This document shows positions 27,303 through 37,804 of a stretch of 64,000 bases of DNA, in pieces (position 1 is the stretch's first letter; every line of letters starts with the position of its first letter). A model generated the notes under the pieces. The model was given only the letters and a program-made list of their open reading frames with translations. It was not told the origin of the DNA and did not search any database. The DNA comes from Cupriavidus basilensis (lineage in GTDB: Bacteria; Pseudomonadota; Gammaproteobacteria; Burkholderiales; Burkholderiaceae). The stretch spans positions 1,364,001-1,428,000 of the forward strand of contig NZ_CP010536.1 in assembly GCF_000832305.1 (NCBI RefSeq), written 5' to 3'. The translations under genes were made by a program, and so were the position numbers.

Positions 27303-28001
27303 TTAAGGCTTGGGCGCCGTGGCCGGCTTGCTGGCTGCCGCGCCTGGCCCTCGGGCGCCGTCTGCCGGCGGCTGGATGGCCTCGACAGGCTGCAATTGCT
27401 TGAGGCTGGCAGCGGCGCCCGCATCCTTGGGATTGCGCCGCAGTGCATTGCGGTAGGCATTCTCGGCCAGGCGGCGGTAGACGTCGCCAAGGTTGGCATA
27501 GCCCACGGCGAAATCGGGTTTGACATCGATCGCGATCAGCAATTCCGCTTCGGCGCGCTTCAAGTCCCCGCGCTTGGCGTACAGCAGCGCCAGGTTGTTG
27601 TGCGGTTCGGGCAACTCAGGGAAGTCCTGGGCCATGGATTGCAGCGCCGCGATGGCCTCGTCCTCGCGCCCGGCCTGGGCCAGGGCCCAGGCCCGCTCGA
27701 AGCGTGCCTGGGCATTGCGCGGGTTGGTGGCCAGCACGCGGTCGAAGCGGTCGATGGCCTCGCCGTATTGCTGATGCGCCGCCGCCTTCTCGGCGTCCGC
27801 CATGCCAGGGTCGGCCGAGCGCACGCCGCCTGGTGTCGTGGCCGGCACCGCGAGCGATAGCGGACCGTTCTGCGCGCGCGCAGGCCCCGCTACGGCAAGG
27901 AGGCCTGCCAGGATCGCCGCCAGGGCGAATGAGGCGGCCGCAATGCGTTGGCGCGCGGGCTGGGATGACACGGTTGCTAGGGTGGGCAGGAACAGGCTCA
28001 T
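27303..28001 (-). CDS. exported tetratricopeptide-repeat protein
   Basis: 232 residues. A long signal peptide (ALAAILAGLLAVAGPARAQ) is followed by three to four TPR units: EKAAAHQQYGEAIDRFDRVLATNP, AQARFERAWALAQAGREDEAI, PEPHNNLALLYAKRGDLKRAE and FAVGYANLGDVYRRLAENAY. The tail is Pro/Ala-rich. It is probably a periplasmic protein-protein adaptor. It lies upstream of ppiA and diverges from cysS; a partner is not identifiable. Confidence 0.82.
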   Translation of the reverse strand: MSLFLPTLATVSSQPARQRIAAASFALAAILAGLLAVAGPARAQNGPLSLAVPATTPGGVRSADPGMADAEKAAAHQQYGEAIDRFDRVLATNPRNAQARFERAWALAQAGREDEAIAALQSMAQDFPELPEPHNNLALLYAKRGDLKRAEAELLIAIDVKPDFAVGYANLGDVYRRLAENAYRNALRRNPKDAGAAASLKQLQPVEAIQPPADGARGPGAAASKPATAPKP

Positions 28002-28255
28002 GTAAGGGCGGTCCGTTATACTCCGCGGCATTCTAGCAAAGCGCGGCCATGCCGGCCCGGGTATCGGCGCGCCGGCCTGCGCTGGCCCGGCCCGAGCCGG
28101 CTTGGCCGTGGCGAGGTGCAAGGCGGGCGACGGCCTGCCGCGCTCGGGCGCTTCCGGTAAGATATGGGTCGCGCCAGGCTTTGCGTTGGCGCAAGTTGCC
28201 GGTCTCGCGAATGGCGCGACAATGGCGCCAATCCCTCATCCATTCACCTCGTTTC

Positions 28256-29640
<1,385 letters not shown>

Positions 29641-29644
<4 letters not shown>

Positions 29645-30567
29645 ACGCTGCCGTGCGCAAGACGGCGACGCCCGCGGCGCCGTCCAAGACTGCTGCGACC
29701 ACCAAGGCCAAGCCCGCGGCCAAGCCGCCGGCGCCCGTGAAGCTGCCTGCAAAGCCGCCGAAGGCGAGCCCGGCGGCGAAAGTTGCCAGGCCTGTGAAAG
29801 CGGCCGCCAAGGCTGCCGGCAAGTCACCTGGCCCGGTGCTCAAGGCGGACGGCAAGCCCGCCCTCAAGACCGGCACGCGCGCGGCCAAGGCGCCCGTGCT
29901 GCCGCAAGCCGAGGCGCTGCCCCTGCCGGTCGAAACGGTGGTGGATGCCGTGCGTCCGGCTTATTGGGACGAGGCCTGCGCCGACCTGATGAAGCGCGAC
30001 CGCATCCTGCGCAAGATGATCCCCACCTACGGCCCCGCGCACCTGATCTCGCGCGGCGACCCGTTCATCACGCTGGCCCGCTCCGTGGTGGGCCAGCAGA
30101 TCTCGGTGAAGGCCGCGCAGACGGTGTGGGAGCGGCTGGTGGCGGTTTGTCCCAAGCTCACGCCGGCGCAGATGCTCAAGGCGGGGCACGACAACCTGGC
30201 CGCCTGCGGCCTGTCGCGCCGCAAGGCGGAATACATCGTCGACCTTGCCGAGCATTTCAAGGCAGGGCGCGTGCATGTGAATAGCTGGACCGAGATGGAT
30301 GACGAAGCCGTCATCGCGGAGCTGACGCAGATCCGCGGCATTGGCCGCTGGACCGCCGAAATGTTCCTGATGTTCAACCTGATGCGGCCCAATGTGCTGC
30401 CGCTCGATGACGTCGGGTTGATCAACGCCATCTCGGCAAATTATTTCAGTGGCGAGCCCGTCACGCGCAGCGAGGCGCGCGAGGTGGCGGCCAACTGGGA
30501 GCCCTGGCGCACCGTCGCCACCTGGTACATGTGGCGCAGTCTTGATCCCCTGCCTGTGACGTATTAG
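29641..30567 (+). CDS. DNA-3-methyladenine glycosylase (AlkA-type, HhH-GPD)
   Basis: 308 residues. The HhH-GPD fold occupies about residues 100-300: [18 protein letters not shown], the hairpin [19 protein letters not shown], and catalytic Asp in LPLDDVGL. It removes alkylated purines from DNA in base-excision repair. The first ~90 residues are Lys/Ala/Pro-rich and histone-H1-like, unusual for AlkA, and may bind DNA nonspecifically. TTG at 29641 is preferred because GGAGG lies 5 bases upstream and it couples to cysS; a GTG at 29629 is the alternative. Confidence 0.88.
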
Positions 30568-30644
30568 GCTGGAAGGCAGCAAAATTTGCATGGAAGTGCG
30601 CGAGACTGCATCCGCAGACTTGCGGTTTAGTGGGCGAATTCCGG

Positions 30645-30650
30645 TAGAAT
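30645..30650 (+). promoter_or_regulatory. -10-like TAGAAT upstream of accA
   Basis: TAGAAT lies 31 bases before the accA ATG, with TTGCGG 19 bases upstream as a weak -35. The spacing is slightly long. Confidence 0.4.
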
Positions 30651-30681
30651 GCGCTCCTTCACAGACAGGTACGCGAGTCTC

Positions 30682-31653
30682 ATGAAAACCACCTTCCTAG
30701 ATTTTGAGCAGCCGATTGCCGAACTCGAGGCAAAGATCGAAGAACTGCGATTTGTGCAGGACGATTCGGCTGTCGATATCTCCGAAGAGATTTCGCGGCT
30801 GGCCGGCAAGAGCCAGCAGCTTACCAAGGACATCTACGCCAACCTGACCCCATGGCAGGTGGCACAGATCGCCCGGCACCCGCAGCGTCCTTACACGCTG
30901 GACTATGTGCGGGAGATCTTCACCGACTTCCACGAACTGCACGGCGACCGCAACTTTGCCGACGATCTCTCCATCGTGGGCGGCCTGGCCCGCTTCAACG
31001 GGCAGGCGTGCATGGTGATCGGTCACCAGAAGGGACGCGACACCAAAGAGCGCGCGATGCGCAACTTTGGCATGCCCAAGCCCGAGGGCTACCGCAAGGC
31101 CAAGCGCCTGATGGAGTTGGCCGACAAGTTCGGCCTGCCGATCTTCACCTTCGTCGACACCCCGGGTGCATTCCCCGGCATCGACGCCGAAGAGCGCGGC
31201 CAGTCCGAAGCCATCGGTCACAATCTCTACGTGATGGCGGGCCTCAAGGTGCCCCTGATCGCCACCATCATCGGCGAAGGCGGCTCGGGCGGCGCACTGG
31301 CGATTGCCGTGGGTGACGTGGTGCAGATGCTGCAGTTCGCCACCTACGCCGTGATCTCGCCGGAAGGCTGCGCTTCCATCCTGTGGAAGACCGCCGAGAA
31401 GGCGCCGGAAGCTGCCGAAGCCCTCGGCCTGACCGCGCACCGTCTCAAGGCGCTTGGCCTGATCGACAAGATCGTCAGCGAGCCGCTGGGCGGCGCGCAC
31501 CGCGACGTCAAGGGCATGGCCGCCATGCTCAAGCGTTCGCTGGCCGATTCGCTGCGCCAGTTCCAGGGCATGAGCGTGAAGGAGTTGCAAGCGCGTCGCA
31601 ATGAGCGTCTGCTGGCTTATGGCAAGTTCAAGGAAACCGGCGCACCGGGCTGA
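30682..31653 (+). CDS. accA: acetyl-CoA carboxylase carboxyltransferase subunit alpha
   Basis: 323 residues. It pairs with AccD to transfer CO2 from biotin to acetyl-CoA, the first step of fatty-acid synthesis. [22 protein letters not shown] is the family N-terminus. [24 protein letters not shown] and [14 protein letters not shown] are the crotonase-fold oxyanion segments. Length matches E. coli AccA (319). The next gene, tilS, overlaps its 3' end, as in many beta- and gamma-proteobacteria. Confidence 0.97.
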   Translation: MKTTFLDFEQPIAELEAKIEELRFVQDDSAVDISEEISRLAGKSQQLTKDIYANLTPWQVAQIARHPQRPYTLDYVREIFTDFHELHGDRNFADDLSIVGGLARFNGQACMVIGHQKGRDTKERAMRNFGMPKPEGYRKAKRLMELADKFGLPIFTFVDTPGAFPGIDAEERGQSEAIGHNLYVMAGLKVPLIATIIGEGGSGGALAIAVGDVVQMLQFATYAVISPEGCASILWKTAEKAPEAAEALGLTAHRLKALGLIDKIVSEPLGGAHRDVKGMAAMLKRSLADSLRQFQGMSVKELQARRNERLLAYGKFKETGAPG

Positions 31654-33085
31654 CCCGTCCGCCGGCTTGACCGACAAGGTCGCACAGGCGCTTCAGGCCG
31701 GTGCGGCCTTTGTTGTTTCTGGCGGCGGCGCACGGGCAGGCACGGTGGCGGTGGCACTCTCCGGCGGACGCGATTCGGTCGCGCTGCTGCACGCGCTGCG
31801 TGCGGCGGTGGTGGCGTCGTCGCTGCCGCTGCGCGTGGTGGCGCTGCATGTGCATCATGGCCTGCAGGCTGAGGCGGACAAGTGGGACGTGTTCTGCGCG
31901 ACGCTGTGCGCCGACTGGCAACTGCCGTTTTACAGCCAGCGTGTCTCGGTCAGCCAGGGGCGGGGCGAAGGGCTGGAGGCGGCGGCGCGCCGCGCGCGCT
32001 ACGCTGCGCTCGAAGCCATGTGCGACGAGGCCGGGGCGGAGTTGCTGCTGTTTGCCCATCACCTGGACGACCAGGTCGAGACGGTGCTGCTGCGCCTGTT
32101 CCGTGGCGCCGGGCTGGCCGGGCTTGGCGGCATGCCGAGCCTGCGCAGGCTCGGGGCGAGGCAGCAGATCGTCTTGCTGCGCCCGTGGCTCGACGTCGGT
32201 CGCGACGACATCGATGCGTACTGCGCCGTGAATGCGCTCCCCTGGATCGATGATCCTTCCAATGACGATTCCCGATTCGCCCGCAACGCGCTGCGGCAGC
32301 ACATGCCCGCGCTGGCCGCGGCGTTTCCCGCGTTGCGCGCCAACGTGGCGCAAGCTGCTGCTCACCTGGCGCAGGCCGGCGAATTGCTCGACGCGCTGGC
32401 TACGCAATGGATGGCGGGGCTGGTGCGCACGCCACGCGATGCCAGCACGCTGGCTGAACTCGATCTTGCCGGACTGCGCGCGCTGCCGCCGGCCGAGGCC
32501 GACGCCGTGCTGCGGCTGTGGCTGCGCGAGCTTGGCACGCAGGCCCCGTCCACCGCGCGGCTGTCCGCCATGCGCGCGCAACTGATCGAGCATGAAGGCG
32601 GCGAGCCTGCCATCCAGCACGAGACCTTGATGTTGCATCGCTTCAGGGGGCGCGTGCTGGCCCGCCGCGCGGGGCCGGCCATCGAGTCTGAAGACCTGGC
32701 GCTGCACTGGCAGGGCGAGGCACGCCTGGCCGTGCCTGCCTGGCACGGTGAGTTGCGCTTTACGCGCGACGATACCTTCGGCCTGCCGGAGGCGATGCTG
32801 CACCGGCCCCTGCGCCTCGCCGCGCGCCAAGGCGGCGAGCGCATCGTGCTGCGCCCGGGCGGACCCGCGCGCGCGCTCAAGCAGGCCTACCAGGAGGCTG
32901 GCGTGCCGATGGCGCGGCGTGCGCGGCTGCCGCTGCTGTGGTCGGGCGATCAGCTCGTGTTCGCGGCGGGCCTTGGCATGCACCGGCGCTGGCCGGATGC
33001 GCCGGCCGCGCCGCGCTGGCGTGTCGAATGGGTCGAGTGGGTCGAGCCGGTCGCATCGCCCGGGCAGGGCGCAGCCGCCGAGTAA
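31601..33085 (+). CDS. tilS: tRNA(Ile)-lysidine synthetase
   Basis: 494 residues from ATG 31601; an in-frame ATG at 31619 is equally possible. The PP-loop [16 protein letters not shown] lies near residue 55, and [23 protein letters not shown] is the signature loop. [13 protein letters not shown] and the C-terminal [20 protein letters not shown] domain complete the bacterial TilS layout. It converts C34 of tRNA-Ile2 to lysidine. The start overlaps accA by about 50 bases, so translation is probably coupled. Confidence 0.93.
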   Translation: MSVCWLMASSRKPAHRADPSAGLTDKVAQALQAGAAFVVSGGGARAGTVAVALSGGRDSVALLHALRAAVVASSLPLRVVALHVHHGLQAEADKWDVFCATLCADWQLPFYSQRVSVSQGRGEGLEAAARRARYAALEAMCDEAGAELLLFAHHLDDQVETVLLRLFRGAGLAGLGGMPSLRRLGARQQIVLLRPWLDVGRDDIDAYCAVNALPWIDDPSNDDSRFARNALRQHMPALAAAFPALRANVAQAAAHLAQAGELLDALATQWMAGLVRTPRDASTLAELDLAGLRALPPAEADAVLRLWLRELGTQAPSTARLSAMRAQLIEHEGGEPAIQHETLMLHRFRGRVLARRAGPAIESEDLALHWQGEARLAVPAWHGELRFTRDDTFGLPEAMLHRPLRLAARQGGERIVLRPGGPARALKQAYQEAGVPMARRARLPLLWSGDQLVFAAGLGMHRRWPDAPAAPRWRVEWVEWVEPVASPGQGAAAE

Positions 33086-33225
33086 GCCTCGGCAGGCCGC
33101 TTTCCGCCCGCAATATTCCTCGCGCGCCACTTGCGTGGCCGTCGTCCGAGCCGCCCACACCTTGCCTTGGGGCTCCCCTTCGTGTATTTTCAAGGGTTTG
33201 CACAATCGCTGGTGTCGACAAACAG

Positions 33226-34476
33226 ATGGCTCTCATCGTTCACAAATACGGTGGCACTTCGATGGGTTCTCCGGAACGCATCAAGAATGTCGCCAAGCGC
33301 GTTGCCAAATGGCATCGTGCAGGTCACCGCGTAGTCGTGGTGCCTTCGGCCATGTCAGGCGAGACCAATCGCTTGCTTGGCCTTGCCAAGGAAATTTCGG
33401 CGCAGCCGAGCCCGCGCGAGCTGGATATGCTGGCCGCCACCGGCGAGCAAGCCAGTTCCGCGTTGCTCGCGATTGCGCTGCAAAGCGAGGGCGTCGACGC
33501 GATCAGCTACACCGGCTGGCAAGTGCCGGTGAAGACCGACTCGTCCCATACCAAGGCCCGCATCGAGTCCATCGATGACGAGCGCATCCTGGCCGATCTC
33601 GACGCCGGGCGCGTGGTGGTGGTCACGGGCTTCCAGGGCATCGACGACAACGGCAACATCACCACGCTTGGCCGCGGTGGTTCCGATACCTCGGCCGTGG
33701 CGATCGCCGCTGCCATCGAGGCTGAGGAATGCCTGATCTACACCGACGTGGACGGGGTCTACACCACCGATCCGCGCGTGGTGGAAGACGCTCGCCGCCT
33801 GGACCAGATCACCTTCGAGGAAATGCTGGAAATGGCCAGCCTGGGCTCCAAGGTGCTGCAGATCCGCTCGGTGGAATTCGCCGGCAAGTACCGCGTGAAG
33901 ACCCGCGTGCTGTCGTCGCTCACCGACCCCCTGATGCCCCTCGAGCAAGAAATGCACTCGGGCACGCTGATCACTTTTGAGGAAAATTCTGAAATGGAAG
34001 CAGCCGTCATCTCCGGCATCGCCTTTGCCCGTGACGAGGCGAAGATCACCGTCCTGGGCGTGCCCGACAAGCCCGGCATCGCATACCAGATCCTGGGCCC
34101 GGTGGCCGACGCCAACATCGACGTCGACATGATCATCCAGAATCAGTCCGTCGACGGCAAGACCGACTTCACCTTCACCGTGCCGCGCGGCGAATACCAG
34201 CGCGCGCTTGCCATCCTCAACGATAGCGTGAAGGCGCACATCGGCGCCGCCAGCGTATCGGGCGACCCGAAGGTGTCGAAGGTCTCGGTCGTCGGCGTGG
34301 GCATGCGCTCGCACGTCGGCATCGCCAGCAAGATGTTCCGCACGCTGTCCGAAGAAGGCATCAACATCCAGATGATCTCCACGTCGGAAATCAAGATCTC
34401 GGTGCTGATCGACGAGAAGTACATGGAGCTCGCCGTGCGCGCGCTGCATAAGGTGTTCGAGCTGGATCAGGCGTGA
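33226..34476 (+). CDS. lysC: aspartate kinase
   Basis: 416 residues. It phosphorylates aspartate at the head of the Lys/Thr/Met pathway. The kinase N-terminus is VHKYGGTSMGSPERI. The TTLGRGGSDTSAVAIAAA and YTDVDGVYTTDPRVV motifs bind substrate and ATP. Two C-terminal ACT domains (from about 265) carry KITVLGVPDKPGIAYQI and VSVVGVGMRSHVGIASKMF, suggesting allosteric control by Lys and/or Thr. This is the single-chain form typical of beta-proteobacteria. The ATG at 33226 fits the conserved N-terminus. Confidence 0.96.
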   Translation: MALIVHKYGGTSMGSPERIKNVAKRVAKWHRAGHRVVVVPSAMSGETNRLLGLAKEISAQPSPRELDMLAATGEQASSALLAIALQSEGVDAISYTGWQVPVKTDSSHTKARIESIDDERILADLDAGRVVVVTGFQGIDDNGNITTLGRGGSDTSAVAIAAAIEAEECLIYTDVDGVYTTDPRVVEDARRLDQITFEEMLEMASLGSKVLQIRSVEFAGKYRVKTRVLSSLTDPLMPLEQEMHSGTLITFEENSEMEAAVISGIAFARDEAKITVLGVPDKPGIAYQILGPVADANIDVDMIIQNQSVDGKTDFTFTVPRGEYQRALAILNDSVKAHIGAASVSGDPKVSKVSVVGVGMRSHVGIASKMFRTLSEEGINIQMISTSEIKISVLIDEKYMELAVRALHKVFELDQA

Positions 34477-34554
34477 TCCATGCAAGGCAGGCCGCGTGCG
34501 GTCTGCGCTTCTAACGGGCTGTGCAAGTTTTTTCAATTAGTCATCGAATCACCG

Positions 34555-34583
34555 TTGACCAATTGAAATCTGACCGATAGAAT
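34555..34583 (+). promoter_or_regulatory. sigma-70 promoter of tRNA-Ser
   Basis: TTGACC and TAGAAT are separated by exactly 17 bases. Transcription would start about 37 bases before the mature tRNA. This is the best promoter seen in the window. Confidence 0.8.
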
Positions 34584-34591
34584 ACGCGCTT

Positions 34592-34617
34592 CGTTGTGTG
34601 GCCTCCCTCACACAACG
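34592..34617 (+). promoter_or_regulatory. perfect hairpin in the tRNA-Ser leader
   Basis: CGTTGTGTG, an 8-base loop, and CACACAACG form a 9-bp stem ending 9 bases before the tRNA. It may guide 5' leader processing. Confidence 0.5.
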
Positions 34618-34626
34618 GCAGATTTG

Positions 34627-34720
34627 GGAGACGTGGCCGAGAGGTCGAAGGCACTCCCCTGCTAAGGGAGCATCCGGGCCAAAACCTGGATCGAGGGTTC
34701 GAATCCCTCCGTCTCCGCCA
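34627..34720 (+). tRNA. tRNA-Ser (anticodon GCU)
   Basis: Acceptor arms GGAGACG and CGTCTCC pair, followed by an encoded GCCA. The anticodon arm CTCCCCTGCTAAGGGAG places GCT in the loop, reading AGC/AGU. A long variable arm (CATCCGGGCC...CCTGGATC) is typical of serine tRNAs. The T arm is GAGGGTTCGAATCCCTC. Its 3' end is a common integrase target, and an integrase remnant follows. Confidence 0.97.
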
Positions 34721-34741
34721 CTACATCAGTATTGGCGGCGG

Positions 34742-34780
34742 AACCCCGGAAGATTGCGGTCTTCCGGGGTTTTGTTTTTT
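34742..34780 (+). terminator. terminator after tRNA-Ser
   Basis: AACCCCGGAAGA and TCTTCCGGGGTT form a 12-bp stem with a TTGCGG loop, followed by TTGTTTTTT. Confidence 0.9.
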
Positions 34781-34852
34781 GTGCTCCCCGTTTCATTGCT
34801 GCTCCCGCGTGTGTGCGCATGTGTATCTGACACAGACTGACCGGGAGCCAGC

Positions 34853-34996
34853 ATGTACCTCGCCCGCCGAGACGGCATCCACGACCTGCGCAAGCGCGTG
34901 CCGATGGACCGCATGGCGTCGTTGGCAAGCGAGAGATCTTGCGCCGCTTCAGCGTCAAGGACCGGGCCATCGACCGCGCACGAATCGATCGCGCCG
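34853..34996 (+). pseudogene. remnant of a tyrosine-recombinase integrase N-terminus (DUF6538-like)
   Basis: The ATG at 34853 opens MYLARRDGIHDLRKRVP, matching the N-terminal domain of phage and island integrases (consensus MYLxRRxGIYYFRRRVP). After about 22 codons homology shifts by one frame at ~34918 and resumes as VGKREILRRFSVKDRAIDRA, ending near 34991. The catalytic domain is missing. The position, 132 bases 3' of a tRNA and in the same direction, is the usual place for an island integrase. It is therefore read as the scar of an integrated element. Confidence 0.7.
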
Positions 34997-34997
34997 G

Positions 34998-35285
34998 TCA
35001 GTCAGGCTGCATCACGCCCATGATGCGCCGGCCGAGCGAGATGCCCCACTGGGCCAGGCGCCTGTCCACGGCCCACTGGCTTCGATCCCACACCGCGAGT
35101 GCGTCGTCGATGCGCTCCCCGCCGGCCTGCAGCGCGCGCGCCAGGGCCACGGCATTGGCTGCCGCCTTGCCCGCGCCCGCGCCGGTATGCGGACGCACCA
35201 CGAAGGTGGCATCGCCTAGCAGCACGGCGCGGCCAAAGCGCATGCGGGGCGCTGCGTAGTCCTGGATCAGCTGCAGGAAGGGATC
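34998..35285 (-). pseudogene. C-terminal fragment of an FAD-dependent aromatic monooxygenase
   Basis: 95 residues match the end of 2,6-dihydroxypyridine/salicylate hydroxylase-type enzymes: RMRFGRAVLLGDATFVVRP is the second FAD-binding motif (GD), followed by GAGAGKAAANAVALARAL and a terminal helix. The N-terminal FAD and substrate domains are absent; upstream sequence has no homology. A full-length relative lies at 40659-41882. It abuts the integrase remnant, so the locus has suffered deletions. Confidence 0.7.
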
Positions 35286-35545
35286 GGGAGTCGATGCCGG
35301 TTCATTGCGGGCATCCTTGTTTCGATAGAGGCCCGAGGCGCGCACTCCATGCGTCGGGACCTTTGGCAGCGGCGGGTAGGCGCGGCTCAACTCGCATGGT
35401 AGGAGCCGTGTTGAGCGGCAACAATCAGACGGGTGGTCTGTGACGCCCAAACCAAAGTGTGAGAGGGTGGTGTGCCGGCGCGATGGCGCGGGCGGGAGGT
35501 GCGCGACCCGGCCGAGCGCGCCGTTCGCCTACCGGCCACCCGCAT
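35286..35545. other. 260-bp non-coding stretch in the island scar
   Basis: Open frames are present in several directions but none shows recognisable protein features. It probably holds debris between the monooxygenase fragment and the Old Yellow Enzyme gene. Confidence 0.4.
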
Positions 35546-36658
35546 TCACGCCGCAGCTGGATAATCGGTGTAGCCTGCGGCACCGCCGCCGAAGAATGAC
35601 GTGGCATCTGGTGCGTTCAAGGGCAGGCCGCCGCGCAGCCGGGCGGGCAGATCGGGATTGGCGATGAACGGGCGGCCGAAGGCAATGATGTCGGCGCGGC
35701 CGCTGGCGAGCGCGTGTTCGGCGGTGTCGCGGCCGTAGCCGCCCGCCAGCATCAGCACGCCGCGGTAGGCCGCGCGCAATTGCTGGATGATCGCGTCCCA
35801 GCGGGGATCGGCGTGCTCCTCCTTGACGGTGCCGACCATGGCCGGCTCGACCAGGTGCAGGTAGGCCAGGCCCCGGGTGTCGAGCTGGCGCACGATGTAG
35901 CCGAAGGTTTCTTCGGGCGACGCATCTCCCATGCCCATGAAGCGCCCCATGGGCGTCAGCCGCACGGCAACGCGCGCGGGCCCGACCTCCGCCGCGATTG
36001 CGTCCACCACCTCCAGCAGCAGCCGTGCCCTGTTCTTGATGCTGCCGCCGTAGGCGTCGTCGCGCTGGTTGCTGTTGGAGTTGATGAACTGGTCGAGCAG
36101 GTAGCCGTTGCCCGCGTGGATCTCCACGCCGTCCATGCCGGCAGCCATGGCGTTGCGGGCGGCGTGCCGGTAGTCGGACACGATATCGTGGATGCCGGCC
36201 AGGGTCAGCGCCTGTGGCACAGGCACGTCGCCCCAGGCGCCGTTGCCCTGCGCGTCGATAATGAAGGTCTTGCCGGGGACGGGCAGGGCGCTGGGCGCCA
36301 CTGGCAGCGCGCCGCCGGGCTGGAACACCGGGTGCGAGACGCGGCCGACGTGCCACAGTTGCATGAAGATGACGCCGCCTTGCCCATGCACGGCGTCGCT
36401 GACCGCTTGCCATCCCTGGATTTGCGCCTCGCTATGGATGCCCGGTGTCCAGGCGTAGCCCTGCCCCTGCTGCGAGATCTGCGTGGCTTCGGTGACGATC
36501 AGCGCCGCGCCGGCACGCTGCCGGTAGTACTCGACATTCATGTCGGTGGGGACGTTACCGGGCTGGCCGGCGCGTGAGCGCGTCAGCGGCGCCATGGCAA
36601 CGCGATGCGCCAGGGTATGGTTGCCGAGGCGAACGGGGGTGAAGAGATGGTGGGTCAC
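35546..36658 (-). CDS. Old Yellow Enzyme-family alkene reductase (NemA-like)
   Basis: 370 residues. An FMN-dependent NAD(P)H reductase of activated alkenes, nitro compounds or maleimides. Motifs are VAMAPLTRSRA, LWHVGRVSHP, GVEIHAGNGYLLDQF, DDAYGGSIKNRARL and ADIIAFGRPFIANPDL. The active-site pair is in HAGNGY (most relatives have HxxN). It starts with GTG and has GGAG upstream. An inverted repeat GGTTAG-GTG-CTAACC lies about 90 bases upstream. A LysR regulator lies 178 bp upstream on the same strand. Confidence 0.9.
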   Translation of the reverse strand: MTHHLFTPVRLGNHTLAHRVAMAPLTRSRAGQPGNVPTDMNVEYYRQRAGAALIVTEATQISQQGQGYAWTPGIHSEAQIQGWQAVSDAVHGQGGVIFMQLWHVGRVSHPVFQPGGALPVAPSALPVPGKTFIIDAQGNGAWGDVPVPQALTLAGIHDIVSDYRHAARNAMAAGMDGVEIHAGNGYLLDQFINSNSNQRDDAYGGSIKNRARLLLEVVDAIAAEVGPARVAVRLTPMGRFMGMGDASPEETFGYIVRQLDTRGLAYLHLVEPAMVGTVKEEHADPRWDAIIQQLRAAYRGVLMLAGGYGRDTAEHALASGRADIIAFGRPFIANPDLPARLRGGLPLNAPDATSFFGGGAAGYTDYPAAA

Positions 36659-36744
36659 GGTGGTTCTCCGTCAGGTGCGATGGGTCGGCGGCAGCAGGCT
36701 TGCCTTCGCGCTGCGCTGGCTGTCTCGAAAAGAGCTGACCTGAA

Positions 36745-36759
36745 GGTTAGGTGCTAACC
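36745..36759. promoter_or_regulatory. inverted repeat GGTTAG-GTG-CTAACC upstream of the alkene reductase
   Basis: A perfect 6-bp inverted repeat with a 3-base spacer is flanked by ACCTGAAGGT, itself an imperfect repeat. It sits in the LysR/alkene-reductase gap, where a promoter operator is expected. The binding protein is unknown. Confidence 0.45.
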
Positions 36760-36835
36760 CGTCGCCGGAGAATCGGGCTACAGCGCAACGTTGCGTTGCG
36801 CTGGCGGCAAGGGGATGGGGGACGGGGTGGAGGCG

Positions 36836-37759
36836 TCAGCCGCCTGCTTCGCTCCGGCCGGTCGGCCCGGGAATCCGCGAGAGAAAGTCGAGAAAGGCGG
36901 CGATGCGCCGCGAGCCGCGCTGGTTGGGCAGGTAAAGCGCGGAGATGGCCGAGCTGGCGCGGTTGGGGTTGACGGTCCAGTCTTCCAGGAGCGCGGTCAG
37001 CCGTCCGCTCTGGATATCGTCGTCGACCAGCCAGTCGGGCAGCAGGGCGATGCCGCCGTCGGCCAGCGCCAGTTCGCGCAGCACTTCGGCGTTGTTGCTC
37101 TTGAAGGTGCCCGGAACGGGCACCTGGATTTCCTCGGTGCCGCGCAGCAAGGTCCACATCTGCTGGCCCGCGCCGTACGTGAAGCGCAGGCACGCGTGCC
37201 CGGCCAGCTCCGCCGGCGCGGTGGGGATGCCGCGCTGCTGCAGATAGCCAGGACTTGCCACCACCCTGCGCCGGAACGTGCCGATCTGACGCGCCACCAC
37301 TTCGTCGAGCGACGCGGCGCTGCCCAGGCGGATGGATAGATCGATGCGTTCGCCAAGCAGGTCGACAATCTCGTCGGTCAGCGTGACTTCCAGTTCCAGC
37401 TTCGGATACTGCGCGATCAGGCTGCCGAGGAACGGCGCAATGCAGCGGCGCCCGAACGCCACCGGCAGCGACACGCGAAGCTGGCCCACCGGCGTATCGC
37501 CACGGTCGGCGATCAGCGCGTCGGCTTCCGCCACCGCGTCGAGGATCTTGCGCGCCCGTTGGTAATAGGCCGCGCCGGCCTCGGACACCGTCACCTGCCG
37601 TGTCGACCGGTTCAGCAGCACGGTGCCCAGCTCCTCCTCCAGGCTGTCCATCATGCGGGTCACCGATGACGTGGCCAGGTTGACCCGGCGCGCGGCGGAG
37701 GAGAACCCCTTGGCGTCGACCGTCTCGACGAACAGCTTCAATGCCAGCAGCTTGTCCAT
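36836..37759 (-). CDS. LysR-family transcriptional regulator
   Basis: 307 residues. The N-terminal helix-turn-helix is LKLFVETVDAKGFSSAARRVNLATSSVTRMMDSLEEELG. The C-terminal effector domain begins near residue 90 (LRVSLPVAFGRRCIAPFLGSL). It lies between the TetR gene and the alkene reductase, all on the minus strand. LysR proteins usually control a neighbouring gene, so the reductase is a plausible target, although LysR genes more often diverge from their targets. Confidence 0.9.
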   Translation of the reverse strand: MDKLLALKLFVETVDAKGFSSAARRVNLATSSVTRMMDSLEEELGTVLLNRSTRQVTVSEAGAAYYQRARKILDAVAEADALIADRGDTPVGQLRVSLPVAFGRRCIAPFLGSLIAQYPKLELEVTLTDEIVDLLGERIDLSIRLGSAASLDEVVARQIGTFRRRVVASPGYLQQRGIPTAPAELAGHACLRFTYGAGQQMWTLLRGTEEIQVPVPGTFKSNNAEVLRELALADGGIALLPDWLVDDDIQSGRLTALLEDWTVNPNRASSAISALYLPNQRGSRRIAAFLDFLSRIPGPTGRSEAGG

Positions 37760-37804
37760 AGGTAGGACTCCAGCGGTAAGAGTGCCGTCTATCCCTGCAG
37801 GGGC

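Noticed and set aside
33086..33225. Lysine riboswitch before lysC
   Set aside because: The 140-bp gap shows no L-box-like conserved core or terminator hairpin.
34477..34530. Terminator after lysC
   Set aside because: GCAGGCCGC/GCGGTCTGC pairs imperfectly and is not followed by a T-run, so it was not called.
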